Source of the DNA: an uncultured Christensenellaceae bacterium
GTDB lineage: Bacteria; Bacillota; Clostridia; Christensenellales; Pumilibacteraceae
DNA: 16,885 bases
Assembly (NCBI GenBank): GCA_910588315.1
Contig: CAJUQF010000038.1
Span: forward strand, 1 to 16,885
Reading direction: 5' to 3'
The notes under the pieces were generated by a model that was given only the letters and a program-made list of their open reading frames with translations, was not told the origin of the DNA and searched no databases. This document shows, piece after piece, positions 1 through 7,134 of the stretch. Numbering within the stretch: position 1 is the first letter of the stretch; every line of letters begins with the position of its first letter. The translations under genes and the position numbers were made by a program.

Positions 1-1445
1 AGCTCGTGGTCGTGCTCGGCGTTACCGCACTTGACGGACACCATGTAGTCAGTCGCGTTATCTACGACAGACCATGACACCGTATCGGTTTTCTCGTCGA
101 TCTTTATCGACTCGACCGCGGCGAGATTGCGTTTATATTTAAACGTTTCCGACACGGACGATACGTAGCCCTCCGCCACTGCCGTGACCGTAAACTCTAT
201 GCCGTCCTCGCGCATGGAACAGCCCGAGAAATTATATATACATGAATTGCCGTTGTCTATGGCGTCGTGTCTGTGTTGAGCGTCGTTGCATAATACTTTG
301 ATAATGTATTTGCTCGCATTTTCCACACTGTTGAAAATAAGGTTGGACGCATTATCGACCGTAAACAGCGATACGCGCGACAAGCCTTTGTTACGATACA
401 CTCGCACCGCAGGTTCGGAATCGAGATCGGATCCGCCCAAAGACCGCGCGATAACTTCTATTTCGTAATCGCCGCTCGGCAAATTCGCAAAGTCGATATC
501 GTACGCTCCGCCTGTGACCGTTTCCGTTACCGAATAATTATCCGGTCCGGTGACAGAAACTTCGTACCCGGCAACAGTAGTGCCGAGCACATCCCAACTA
601 AGTCCGTTCTCCGTGACGCTGACTATCGGCTCCGGCAAAGCCGCCGATCCGCTCGCACTGCGCCATAACGCATGCAACGTCGTGTTCTCGGCAAAATCCG
701 TGTTCTCGTCTATCTTGTATGTAAGCGCCCCGTCGGTCATACCGACAAACCAACCTTCGAACGTATAACCTTCGCGTTCCGGCGTCGGCACGCCGTACAG
801 CTTGCCGCCCAAAGTCTTTAGATCGGGTAACTGCGCCGCGCCGTCGTAACCGAGATCGAACTTTATATCGAATACGCGTTTCGACATATCGACGTCGGTC
901 GCCCACTTGGCATACAGTTCGATATCCCCGGTCACGGGCAGCGTCTCCATGAAAGGCATGGAAAACCGCGCGTCGGTATACCAGCCGATAAACACATCGT
1001 CGCCGCGCGTCGGATCTGCAGGTTTATCGAGCGTCTTGCCGTTCTTTATGTCGTGCGACGGCATTTCCGTACCGCCGTCCGTATGATACGTAACCGTAAA
1101 GAACTTGCTTTCATAAAATCTCATCGCGGTCCGATCGTGCGAAAACGTCATCCATCCGTCGTACATCTCGGCTGTCGCGCTGCCGCCGTCGGAAAAAGCA
1201 AACGTTACGGTCCCGTCCACTGTCTTATACTTACCGTTCTCGGCGACGCCGTTTTTGGTATATACAAACGTGTCTCTTGCAAGCGTAAGCGTATATTCGC
1301 TGCCGTTTAAATCGCAATAATACGCAACGGATGCGAAGTCCGACTGCGACGGTTTACCGCCGTCATCTCCCGAACAGCCTGCGAACACCCCTAATACGGC
1401 GGTTAAGGCTGCTGTCATAACGACGCATCTTGTTTTCTTGTTCAT
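1..1445 (-). CDS. Surface lipoprotein with InlB-type and Fn3-like repeats (3' end outside window)
   Basis: The frame is open from the ATG at 1445 to the left edge, giving about 481 residues with no stop, so the C-terminus is missing. The start has a strong AGGAGG 6 nt upstream. The N-terminus is a lipoprotein signal: MNKKTR, a hydrophobic stretch (residues 8-22), then the lipobox VFAGC with Cys24 as the predicted lipidated residue, followed by an acidic/Gly linker. It should be exported and anchored to the outer face of the membrane. Two InlB/Listeria-Bacteroides-type repeats follow (roughly plus positions 900-1095 and 680-870). They carry the signatures GWYTD...YAKW and GYTFEGWF...LHALW. After them come at least three Fn3-like beta modules, the last cut by the window edge. 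Two of these modules share a Cys-x4-(Q/E)-H-x-H motif. InlB-type repeats are typical of Gram-positive surface proteins; the ligand is unknown. The gene is monocistronic at its 5' end, with its own promoter. Confidence 0.85.
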   Translation of the reverse strand, partial: MNKKTRCVVMTAALTAVLGVFAGCSGDDGGKPSQSDFASVAYYCDLNGSEYTLTLARDTFVYTKNGVAENGKYKTVDGTVTFAFSDGGSATAEMYDGWMTFSHDRTAMRFYESKFFTVTYHTDGGTEMPSHDIKNGKTLDKPADPTRGDDVFIGWYTDARFSMPFMETLPVTGDIELYAKWATDVDMSKRVFDIKFDLGYDGAAQLPDLKTLGGKLYGVPTPEREGYTFEGWFVGMTDGALTYKIDENTDFAENTTLHALWRSASGSAALPEPIVSVTENGLSWDVLGTTVAGYEVSVTGPDNYSVTETVTGGAYDIDFANLPSGDYEIEVIARSLGGSDLDSEPAVRVYRNKGLSRVSLFTVDNASNLIFNSVENASKYIIKVLCNDAQHRHDAIDNGNSCIYNFSGCSMREDGIEFTVTAVAEGYVSSVSETFKYKRNLAAVESIKIDEKTDTVSWSVVDNATDYMVSVKCGNAEHDHE

Positions 1446-1517
1446 ACGGACCTCCTATTTAAAGGGTTGCGTTAACTTTTAACATTTATCACGAAAGTTT
1501 CTATCATATAAAACCGC

Positions 1518-1552
1518 AAAAAAACAAGGCGCTGCAAACAAGCAGACGCCTT
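1518..1552 (-). terminator. Intrinsic terminator inside the lipoprotein leader
   Basis: Read on the minus strand: AAGGCG, one unpaired T, CTGC, loop TTGTTT, GCAG, CGCCTT, then G and seven T. This is a 10-bp GC-rich stem with a U-tract in the correct orientation. It lies between the promoter at 1584-1612 and the lipoprotein ATG at 1445, only about 25 nt after the expected transcription start. The opposite orientation has no comparable T-run. It may attenuate the lipoprotein gene or end a short RNA of about 60 nt. Confidence 0.7.
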
Positions 1553-1583
1553 TGTCCTTTAACAAGTTATTATAATGTTAGTA

Positions 1584-1612
1584 ATTATATCTTATAATTA
1601 TGACCGTGTCAA
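1584..1612 (-). promoter_or_regulatory. Consensus sigma-A promoter upstream of the lipoprotein gene
   Basis: On the minus strand, -35 TTGACA (1607-1612) and -10 TATAAT (1584-1589) are both perfect matches to the consensus, separated by exactly 17 bp of AT-rich spacer. The expected start is near 1577, giving a leader of about 130 nt before the lipoprotein ATG. That leader contains the terminator at 1518-1552 and a short inverted repeat GTTAA-CTT-TTAAC at 1471-1483. Confidence 0.8.
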
Positions 1613-1873
1613 GTATTTTTGTGCAAGTTTTTGTATTTTTTTGCGTCTTTTTTCACTTTGCTTCACAATCGGCCGTCGCAACGAAATCGGTAATATGATT
1701 TACGATCGACCGCGAAAACACTCACTGTAATTATATGTATTTTTTATTATGCCGTTTACACCTTTTTTCGGCAACAAGATATTGCGCGTGGTTTTACTTA
1801 CTATACGCATCGATCGGATCTTATAAAAATTCGGATCGACGGGGATGCCGAAAAAGCAAAAACATTCTCGAAC
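1613..1873. other. AT-rich intergenic stretch with no gene seen
   Basis: This stretch lies between the lipoprotein promoter and the terminator of the next minus-strand gene. It has several T-runs on the plus strand and a loose inverted repeat around 1818-1842 (CGGATC repeated about TTATAAAAATT). An open frame starting at 1735 on the plus strand has no Shine-Dalgarno and an odd composition, and it runs over the terminator and into the neighbouring gene. I see no credible gene or RNA here. Confidence 0.5.
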
Positions 1874-1899
1874 AAAAAAAGCCGATAAACTCGGCTTTT
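1874..1899 (-). terminator. Intrinsic terminator after the 153-aa gene
   Basis: Minus-strand read: AAAAGCCGA, loop GTTTA, TCGGCTTTT continuing into a run of seven T. It is a 9-bp stem with a U-tract, about 20 bp past the stop of the upstream gene (1920). The plus strand also reads a T-run after the stem, so it could work weakly in both directions. Confidence 0.85.
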
Positions 1900-1919
1900 A
1901 ACTTTGTCACGTTCGATAA

Positions 1920-2381
1920 TCAACGCTGTATTCCCGGCGCCGGCAGCATATCCGAGTGCGCCGACTTGACGACGGCACGGTAATATTTACTCGGTTTTTT
2001 GACGTCGGCGAGTAACGGATTGCGCCAAGCAAACGGCACAAGTTCCTCGGCGCTGCCCACCCATATCGGTTCCGATACGAGTTTGGTTTTAGTCCGTGTT
2101 TTGGTTTTCGTGCGCGGCAGCGTGTCGCTCGTCGCGGCGGTTTCGTCCTTTGTCCGACGGCGCGACGACGTTCGCGAAACCGCAGACGATTTTTCGTTCA
2201 GTCTGACTTTGGCTTCGAGATAGACTTCCGCTTTGGTTTTCGGCAACACGACTTCCGGTATTTCGTCGATGGTGACAGTAACCGTGTCTTTCTTTTTGGA
2301 ACGCTTTTTATCGTACTTTGGTTCGTATTCCATCTCCGGTACGACAAAATCGTCTATTATTTGTTCGATGTCCTTTGCCAT
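1920..2381 (-). CDS. Hypothetical basic/acidic mixed-charge protein, 153 aa
   Basis: I do not recognise this protein. The ATG at 2381 has AGGAG about 6 nt upstream, and the gene ends just before a good terminator, which together support a real gene. The N-terminal third alternates acidic and Lys-rich segments (EQIIDDF, KKRSKKKD). The middle holds a Ser/Arg/Thr-rich stretch and a short Thr-Lys repeat, (R/K)TKTKTRTKTK, around residues 90-100. The C-terminal 50 residues are more ordered in composition, with aromatic residues and PFAWRNPLL. No signal peptide or membrane segment is visible, so it is probably cytoplasmic. It follows the membrane-protein gene on the same strand after 69 bp and may be co-transcribed with it. 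The basic, Thr/Lys-rich centre might bind nucleic acid, but that is only a guess from composition. Confidence 0.65.
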   Translation of the reverse strand: MAKDIEQIIDDFVVPEMEYEPKYDKKRSKKKDTVTVTIDEIPEVVLPKTKAEVYLEAKVRLNEKSSAVSRTSSRRRTKDETAATSDTLPRTKTKTRTKTKLVSEPIWVGSAEELVPFAWRNPLLADVKKPSKYYRAVVKSAHSDMLPAPGIQR

Positions 2382-2450
2382 AAGCTCCTATTATTATATG
2401 TAAACCCGTTACGCGTTATGATCTGTCGGCGCGTTATTATCTCGCTCGGT

Positions 2451-3032
2451 TCAATCGAATTCCGCAAATTTGTTTTTGTTTTTATTGAGAATAAACTTCA
2501 ATTTCTGTATGTCGGCTGCCGCAACTTTAAACGGCGTCGTAAGATGCCTTAGCGTGGAGAACGTATTTTTATCCGACGACAGTACCAATATGCCGCGATC
2601 CTCGTCTATTATGTAGTCGCGAACCTGATGCCATTCGAGCATGTCGAAGTTTGTATACACGCCCTTATCGACAACGGCATTCTTGCCCACCCCGAGCATT
2701 ATTATGAACGTTTCGGTGGCAATAAGCATGATCAGCACAAACATGAGCGCGATATTCGTATACAGTCTTTCCACTCCGAAAAGTTCGGCAAAATCGACTA
2801 CCGTAGGCGCACTCTCGTCCGCCATCTGCATTATCACGTAGAATATCAAAAAGCCTATCACGACCGAACATATCCAATACATTATCTTGTTGGTCTTAAG
2901 CTCGACAAGCGTTATCGAATGGGAAAGCTTTATTTGGCGCATGATGAGCTTTACGGTCCTTTCGATAAGGACCGCACTCGCCGCGACGCATACCGCCGCC
3001 GTTATTACGAGTGTGATGATATAGCCTGTCAT
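2451..3032 (-). CDS. Three-segment membrane protein with cytoplasmic C-terminal domain, 193 aa
   Basis: The ATG at 3032 is chosen over an in-frame TTG at 3068, because that TTG is the first codon-sized piece of a perfect -35 box (see the promoter at 3040-3068). From this start, hydrophobic segments lie at about residues 3-24, 50-70 and 92-114. Between segments 2 and 3 is a short acidic loop (ADESAPTVVDFAELFG). Residues 119-185 form a soluble domain (VVDKGVYTNFDMLEWHQV, then acidic, beta-rich, ending in a Lys-rich tail). The pattern of membrane helices followed by a small domain with 'GVYT...W..V' resembles small PH-like or DUF5673-type domains of Firmicutes membrane proteins. That family assignment is from memory and uncertain. 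No function can be assigned. It lies just downstream of the purine operon terminator and has its own promoter, so it is unlikely to be part of the operon. Confidence 0.75.
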   Translation of the reverse strand: MTGYIITLVITAAVCVAASAVLIERTVKLIMRQIKLSHSITLVELKTNKIMYWICSVVIGFLIFYVIMQMADESAPTVVDFAELFGVERLYTNIALMFVLIMLIATETFIIMLGVGKNAVVDKGVYTNFDMLEWHQVRDYIIDEDRGILVLSSDKNTFSTLRHLTTPFKVAAADIQKLKFILNKNKNKFAEFD

Positions 3033-3039
3033 TAGGCTG

Positions 3040-3068
3040 ATTATAGCGCATTTTTTTCGTATTGTCAA
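3040..3068 (-). promoter_or_regulatory. Consensus promoter giving a leaderless mRNA
   Basis: On the minus strand, TTGACA (3063-3068) and TATAAT (3040-3045) are both perfect, with a 17-bp spacer. The ATG of the membrane protein begins at 3032, only 7 nt after the -10 box, where transcription normally starts. No Shine-Dalgarno can therefore be present in the transcript. The box sits about 55 bp past the purL terminator. Confidence 0.75.
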
Positions 3069-3121
3069 TCGGATTTATCATCTGCCGTTCGGGCTTCGAC
3101 AAAAACGCCGTCGGTAGCACA

Positions 3122-3160
3122 AAAAATCACGGATCGACGCAAACCCGATCCGTGATTTTT
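3122..3160 (-). terminator. Terminator of the purine operon
   Basis: A perfect 15-bp inverted repeat, AAAAATCACGGATCG / CGATCCGTGATTTTT, encloses a 9-nt loop and lies 19 bp after the purL stop. The outer A/T pairs supply U-tracts in both directions, so it could stop transcription from either side. Confidence 0.92.
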
Positions 3161-3178
3161 ATAGCGTTTAAATAGACG

Positions 3179-6100
3179 TTACTTAAAATATTTGACACCC
3201 GACTCGAATAACCGCATATCGGTTTTGGCGTAACACTCCGCGGTGTTTTTCAACAGGAATTCGCCCACGCGTTCGCTGTGTCCCATCTTGCCGAATACCC
3301 TGCCGTCCGGACTTGTGATACCTTCTATGGCAAGCATCGAGCCGTTGGGATTGAACGGACTTGTCATCGTCGCGTTGCCGTTTCCGTCGCAGTACTGCGT
3401 CGCGATCTGACCGTTTTGTTCGAGAGCGCGTATCACGTCCGGCGGAGCTACGAACTTGCCTTCGCCGTGGCTTACCGGAACCTGGTACACGTCGCCGACG
3501 TTGAGCGCGCTCAGCCATGGACTGAAAGTCGAACACACGCGAATATCCACGAGCGTCGAAACGTGTCTGCCGATGTTGTTGAACGTCAGTACGGGATCGT
3601 CCTTTTGCGGCGTATGTATATGCCCGCTCGGCAAAAGACCGAGTTTGACGAGCGCCTGGAATCCGTTGCAAATGCCTATCGCAAGCCCGTCGCGCTTATA
3701 CAGCAATTCTTCGACGGCGGCGGCTATTGCGGGATTGGAAAGGAACGCCGCAATGAACTTTGCGCTTCCGTCCGGTTCGTCGCCGCCCGAGAATCCGCCG
3801 GGGAGCGCCAATATCTTGGCTTTGCCGATCGCCTTAGCCATAGCGGCGACGCACTCTTCGACGTCTTTCGGCGTACGGTTCCTTACTACGAATATCTCCG
3901 GCTCTGCGCCTGCGCGTCTGAACTTCTCTGCGGTCTCTATCTCGCAGTTTGTACCCGGGAAAACTGGAATGAATACTTTGACTTTTTTGGGTTTACCGCC
4001 CTTGCCGGACTTTGTGAGCGGTGCGCCGTCGCCGGTATAATCGGCGTTATGCGCCGTACCTTCCGCCGCAGCGGTCGTGGGATAAACGGTCTCGAACGTT
4101 TCCGTGAACGCGGCAACGAGCTTGTGTTCGTCCGCTTCCTTGCCGTCGTATACTATATCTGTGTTGTCAGCGGTACGCGTTATATTCGCACCGAAAAGGA
4201 TCTTGCCGTCGTTCGTCGTTACTCCCAAGAAATCAAGATCGTAACCGAAGAAATCATCGCCCGTCCGCGCCGCAAAAATTATATCGCCTTCGTATTCTTC
4301 GAAAAGATCGCGCGTATTTTGCGTGAACGCAAAGCCGAGTCCGTTGCCGAAACACGATTTAAGCACGGTCGCCGCCGCACCGCCGCGCTCGACTACCGAC
4401 GCCGCGGTCACGTTACCCCTGCCTATCTCGCCTGCGAGCAGACGCAAAAAGTCGCACAGGTTTTCAAAGTCCGGCATACCGAACTCGTCGCGTTTGAGTT
4501 TGTATCTGTATACGCGCTCGCCGCTCGCTTTAAACGTATTGTCTATCACCGTCGCGCTGTCCGCAAGTCCGAGAGCAAACGCGATCAGCGTGGGAGGCAC
4601 CGTTATCTTTTCGAATGTACCGGACATCGAATCCTTGCCGCCGATCGCCGCACGTTTGAGCGCGAGCTGCGCGGTAAGCGCGCCGAGCAGTGCGGACATG
4701 GGCGCGCCCCATTTCTCCTGATCGGTACAGCGCGCGAAAAACTCCTGCATGGTAAGGTATATATTATCGAGTCTGACGCCCGCCGCAGCGAGTTTTTCCA
4801 CCGCGAGAATCACGGAATACATGCCGCCTACGAACGGCGACTCCGGAAGGGCTTCGGACAGTCCGTGCGAACACACCGTGCAAATATCGGCGTTTGCCGG
4901 GATCTTAGCCGCCATGACGCCGCTCGGCGTGAGCTGACGTTTTCCGCCAAACGGCATAAACACGCTTTGTGCGCCAACGGTAGAGTCGAACATTTCAGAA
5001 AGACCTTTCTGCGAGCAAACGTTATAGTCCGAAAGAATATCGCACAGCAGCGCGGTGTAATCGCCTTTCTGGTACAGCGACGCGCGCTTTTGATTAAGCG
5101 CGCCGAAACACTCCGGCTTGCGGTCTTTTATAAGCGCCGTCGCTTCCTGACGCACGCCGTTACTGTCGAGAAATTTGCGTTCGAGATCGACGATAAGGTT
5201 GCCGTTTAAATACATTCTCATTCTGTCGGTATCGGTGACTTTGGCAATGACCGTCGCGTCCACGTTTTCTTCGTGACAAAGCTCTGTGAATTTAGCGAGA
5301 TCGCTCGCGGCGATGACGACCGCCATGCGCTCCTGGCTCTCGGATATCGCAAGCTCTGTCGCCGACAGCCCGGCATACTTTTTGGGAACGGCGCCGAGCT
5401 CGATATCGAGACCGGGTGAAAGCTCGCCGACAGCCACCGCTACGCCGCCCGCACCGAAGTCGTTACAGCGTTTTATGAGTTTTGTAAACTCGCCGTTGCG
5501 CATGAGACGTTGAAGTTTACGCTCGATGGGCGCGTTGCCCTTTTGCACTTCCGCGCCGCACGTTTCTATCGAATGCGCGTCGTGCGGTTTGCTCGATCCC
5601 GTAGCGCCGCCGCACCCGTCTCTTCCCGTCTCGCCGCCTATAAGCACGACGATATCGCCGGGCATAGGCACTTCGCGTACGACGTTGTCCGCCGGCGCCG
5701 CGCCCACTACGAACCCAGTTTCCAGCCGTTTCGCCGCGTATCCGGGATGATAATATTCGCGCACCTCGCCCGTCGCAAGTCCTATCTGGTTGCCGTACGA
5801 CGAATAGCCTTTCGCCGCGCGCTTGCTTATAACGCGCTGCGGCAATTTGCCTTCGAGCGTCTTGTCGAACGGCGCGTTGATATCAGCCGCACCCGTTACG
5901 CGCATCGCCTGATATACGTACGCTCTGCCAGACAGCGGATCGCGTATAGCGCCGCCCAAACACGTTGCCGCACCGCCGAACGGCTCGATCTCCGTCGGAT
6001 GGTTGTGCGTTTCGTTTTTATAAAGTATGTACCACGGTTCGACACTGCCGTCGCGCATGACTATATCCTGTTTGATCGTGCATGCGTTTATCTCCGGCGA

Positions 6101-6946
6101 TATGTCCTGCGCGTCGAGACAGCCCTGCTTGCGCAAAACTTTGGCGCCTATCGTCGCCACGTCCATGAGCGACGGATACTTGTCGTCACGACCTTGGTAC
6201 ATTGCATTGAACATGTCCGTATACGCCGCATACGCCCGCTCGATATGCGGATTGTCCGACTTGATCTTCGTTTTAAGCGCGGTAAGGAACGTCGTGTGCC
6301 GGCAGTGATCCGACCAATACGTATCGATGACTTTAAGCTCGGTGTACGTCGGCTCTCTGCGCTGGGCGCGGAAGTACGACTGCACGAAAACGAGATCGTC
6401 GAGACTCATCGCAAAACCCTGCTCTTTATAGAACGCCGACAGCGCTATATACGATTTCTGCGAAAACCCGTCCACCATTTGCGCCGGCTCGGGCGGGGCT
6501 ATCTTTTGTTCGAGCGTATCCGGTTTTTCAAGCGATGCAAGGCGGCTTTCGACGGGGTTTACGAGATAATTCTTTATGGCGGCAAGCTGTTTTTCGTTTG
6601 CCGTCATCGCATACACCGTCGCGCAGCGCACTTGCGGCTTGTCGCTGCTTAAAAGCAACTGAACGCACGCCGCTGCGGAATCCGCACGCTGATCGAACTG
6701 ACCGGGCAGATACTCTATCGCGAAAAGCTCGCCGACAAGTTCCGGCAGCGTTTCGAAGTATATCTCGTCGGTAGCCGGCGTCGAGAATACGACCGGTACC
6801 GCGGCGTCGAACTGTTCGTCCGACAGTCCTTCCACATCGTAACGAATGAACATGCGAACGTCGGTATCGATACCGAGCGTTTCCGCGATGTCCGCTTTGA
6901 TCGCGGCATTGCTCGCCGCGCGTTCAGTGTAAATTCTTTTTATCAT
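3179..6946 (-). CDS. purL: Phosphoribosylformylglycinamidine synthase, long single-chain form
   Basis: Converts FGAR, glutamine and ATP to FGAM, step 4 of de novo purine synthesis, in the cytoplasm. At 1255 residues it is the large form that carries synthetase and glutaminase in one chain, so separate PurS and PurQ are not needed. In order: an N-terminal PurS-like/linker region (to about residue 230, with YWSDHCRHT near its end); the first AIR-synthetase-like half with the FGAM signature ETHNHPTEIEPFGG near residues 309-323; a second such half; and a class I glutaminase from about residue 990 (FPGTNCE, LPGGFSGGDEPDG). In the glutaminase, the nucleophile Cys is in GICNGFQ near 1091 and the catalytic His in SHGEGKF near 1158. 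All expected catalytic motifs are present. The length and layout match the clostridial-type long PurL. The ATG has AAGGA 6 nt upstream. It is the last gene of the operon, followed by a strong terminator. Confidence 0.97.
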   Translation of the reverse strand: MIKRIYTERAASNAAIKADIAETLGIDTDVRMFIRYDVEGLSDEQFDAAVPVVFSTPATDEIYFETLPELVGELFAIEYLPGQFDQRADSAAACVQLLLSSDKPQVRCATVYAMTANEKQLAAIKNYLVNPVESRLASLEKPDTLEQKIAPPEPAQMVDGFSQKSYIALSAFYKEQGFAMSLDDLVFVQSYFRAQRREPTYTELKVIDTYWSDHCRHTTFLTALKTKIKSDNPHIERAYAAYTDMFNAMYQGRDDKYPSLMDVATIGAKVLRKQGCLDAQDISPEINACTIKQDIVMRDGSVEPWYILYKNETHNHPTEIEPFGGAATCLGGAIRDPLSGRAYVYQAMRVTGAADINAPFDKTLEGKLPQRVISKRAAKGYSSYGNQIGLATGEVREYYHPGYAAKRLETGFVVGAAPADNVVREVPMPGDIVVLIGGETGRDGCGGATGSSKPHDAHSIETCGAEVQKGNAPIERKLQRLMRNGEFTKLIKRCNDFGAGGVAVAVGELSPGLDIELGAVPKKYAGLSATELAISESQERMAVVIAASDLAKFTELCHEENVDATVIAKVTDTDRMRMYLNGNLIVDLERKFLDSNGVRQEATALIKDRKPECFGALNQKRASLYQKGDYTALLCDILSDYNVCSQKGLSEMFDSTVGAQSVFMPFGGKRQLTPSGVMAAKIPANADICTVCSHGLSEALPESPFVGGMYSVILAVEKLAAAGVRLDNIYLTMQEFFARCTDQEKWGAPMSALLGALTAQLALKRAAIGGKDSMSGTFEKITVPPTLIAFALGLADSATVIDNTFKASGERVYRYKLKRDEFGMPDFENLCDFLRLLAGEIGRGNVTAASVVERGGAAATVLKSCFGNGLGFAFTQNTRDLFEEYEGDIIFAARTGDDFFGYDLDFLGVTTNDGKILFGANITRTADNTDIVYDGKEADEHKLVAAFTETFETVYPTTAAAEGTAHNADYTGDGAPLTKSGKGGKPKKVKVFIPVFPGTNCEIETAEKFRRAGAEPEIFVVRNRTPKDVEECVAAMAKAIGKAKILALPGGFSGGDEPDGSAKFIAAFLSNPAIAAAVEELLYKRDGLAIGICNGFQALVKLGLLPSGHIHTPQKDDPVLTFNNIGRHVSTLVDIRVCSTFSPWLSALNVGDVYQVPVSHGEGKFVAPPDVIRALEQNGQIATQYCDGNGNATMTSPFNPNGSMLAIEGITSPDGRVFGKMGHSERVGEFLLKNTAECYAKTDMRLFESGVKYFK

Positions 6947-6961
6947 GGTTTATCCTTATTA

Positions 6962-7029
6962 AAGTAATAAGTAAGAGTGAAAAGTGAAAAAGTAAAGCGC
7001 TGAAATAAGTAGTAAGTAAAAGTTAAAAG
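6962..7029. repeat. AT-rich AGTAA/AGTGAAAAGTGA tract
   Basis: A purine-rich run on the plus strand is built of short overlapping units (AGTAATAAGTAAGAG, TGAAAAGTGAAAAAG, AGTAGTAAGTAAAAG). A related piece appears inverted at 8608-8632 in the purH-purD gap. It lies between purD and purL, immediately upstream of the purL ribosome-binding site. It is likely a dispersed non-coding repeat; its role is unknown. Confidence 0.55.
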
Positions 7030-7050
7030 GTTTCGGTCGATATCCGGATC

Positions 7051-7059
7051 ATTATAACA
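7051..7059 (-). promoter_or_regulatory. Possible extended -10 promoter for purL
   Basis: On the minus strand, TGTTATAAT has a perfect TATAAT preceded by the TGn extension. No good -35 is found 17 bp upstream (TCGAGC, inside the neighbouring REP-like repeat). If active it would give purL its own start about 100 nt before its ATG, independent of the far-upstream purE promoter. Confidence 0.35.
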
Positions 7060-7086
7060 GATCTCTCGACTGCGCTCGAAATGACA
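7060..7086 (+). repeat. REP-like repeat copy 1
   Basis: Core GATCTCTCGACTGCGCTCGA followed by AATGACA. It shares the GAT(T/C)TCTC...TCGAAATGACA frame with copies at 8499-8543, 8692-8728 and 16456-16481 in the same orientation, and with an inverted copy at 8556-8583. All are intergenic. Confidence 0.75.
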
Positions 7087-7134
7087 AAAGTGTAAAACCC
7101 GATAGTTCTTACATTCGGACAATATTATAACGTC

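Noticed and set aside
1735..1983. 82-codon plus-strand frame
   Set aside because: No ribosome-binding site; it crosses the terminator at 1874-1899 and enters the opposite-strand gene.
3278..5209. 643-codon open frame on the plus strand opposite purL
   Set aside because: It is antisense to an intact purL with all motifs; the product is Arg-rich without any recognisable domain and it has no ribosome-binding site. It is a by-product of purL codon use. The same holds for the plus-strand frames at 5510-6652 and 7243-8094.
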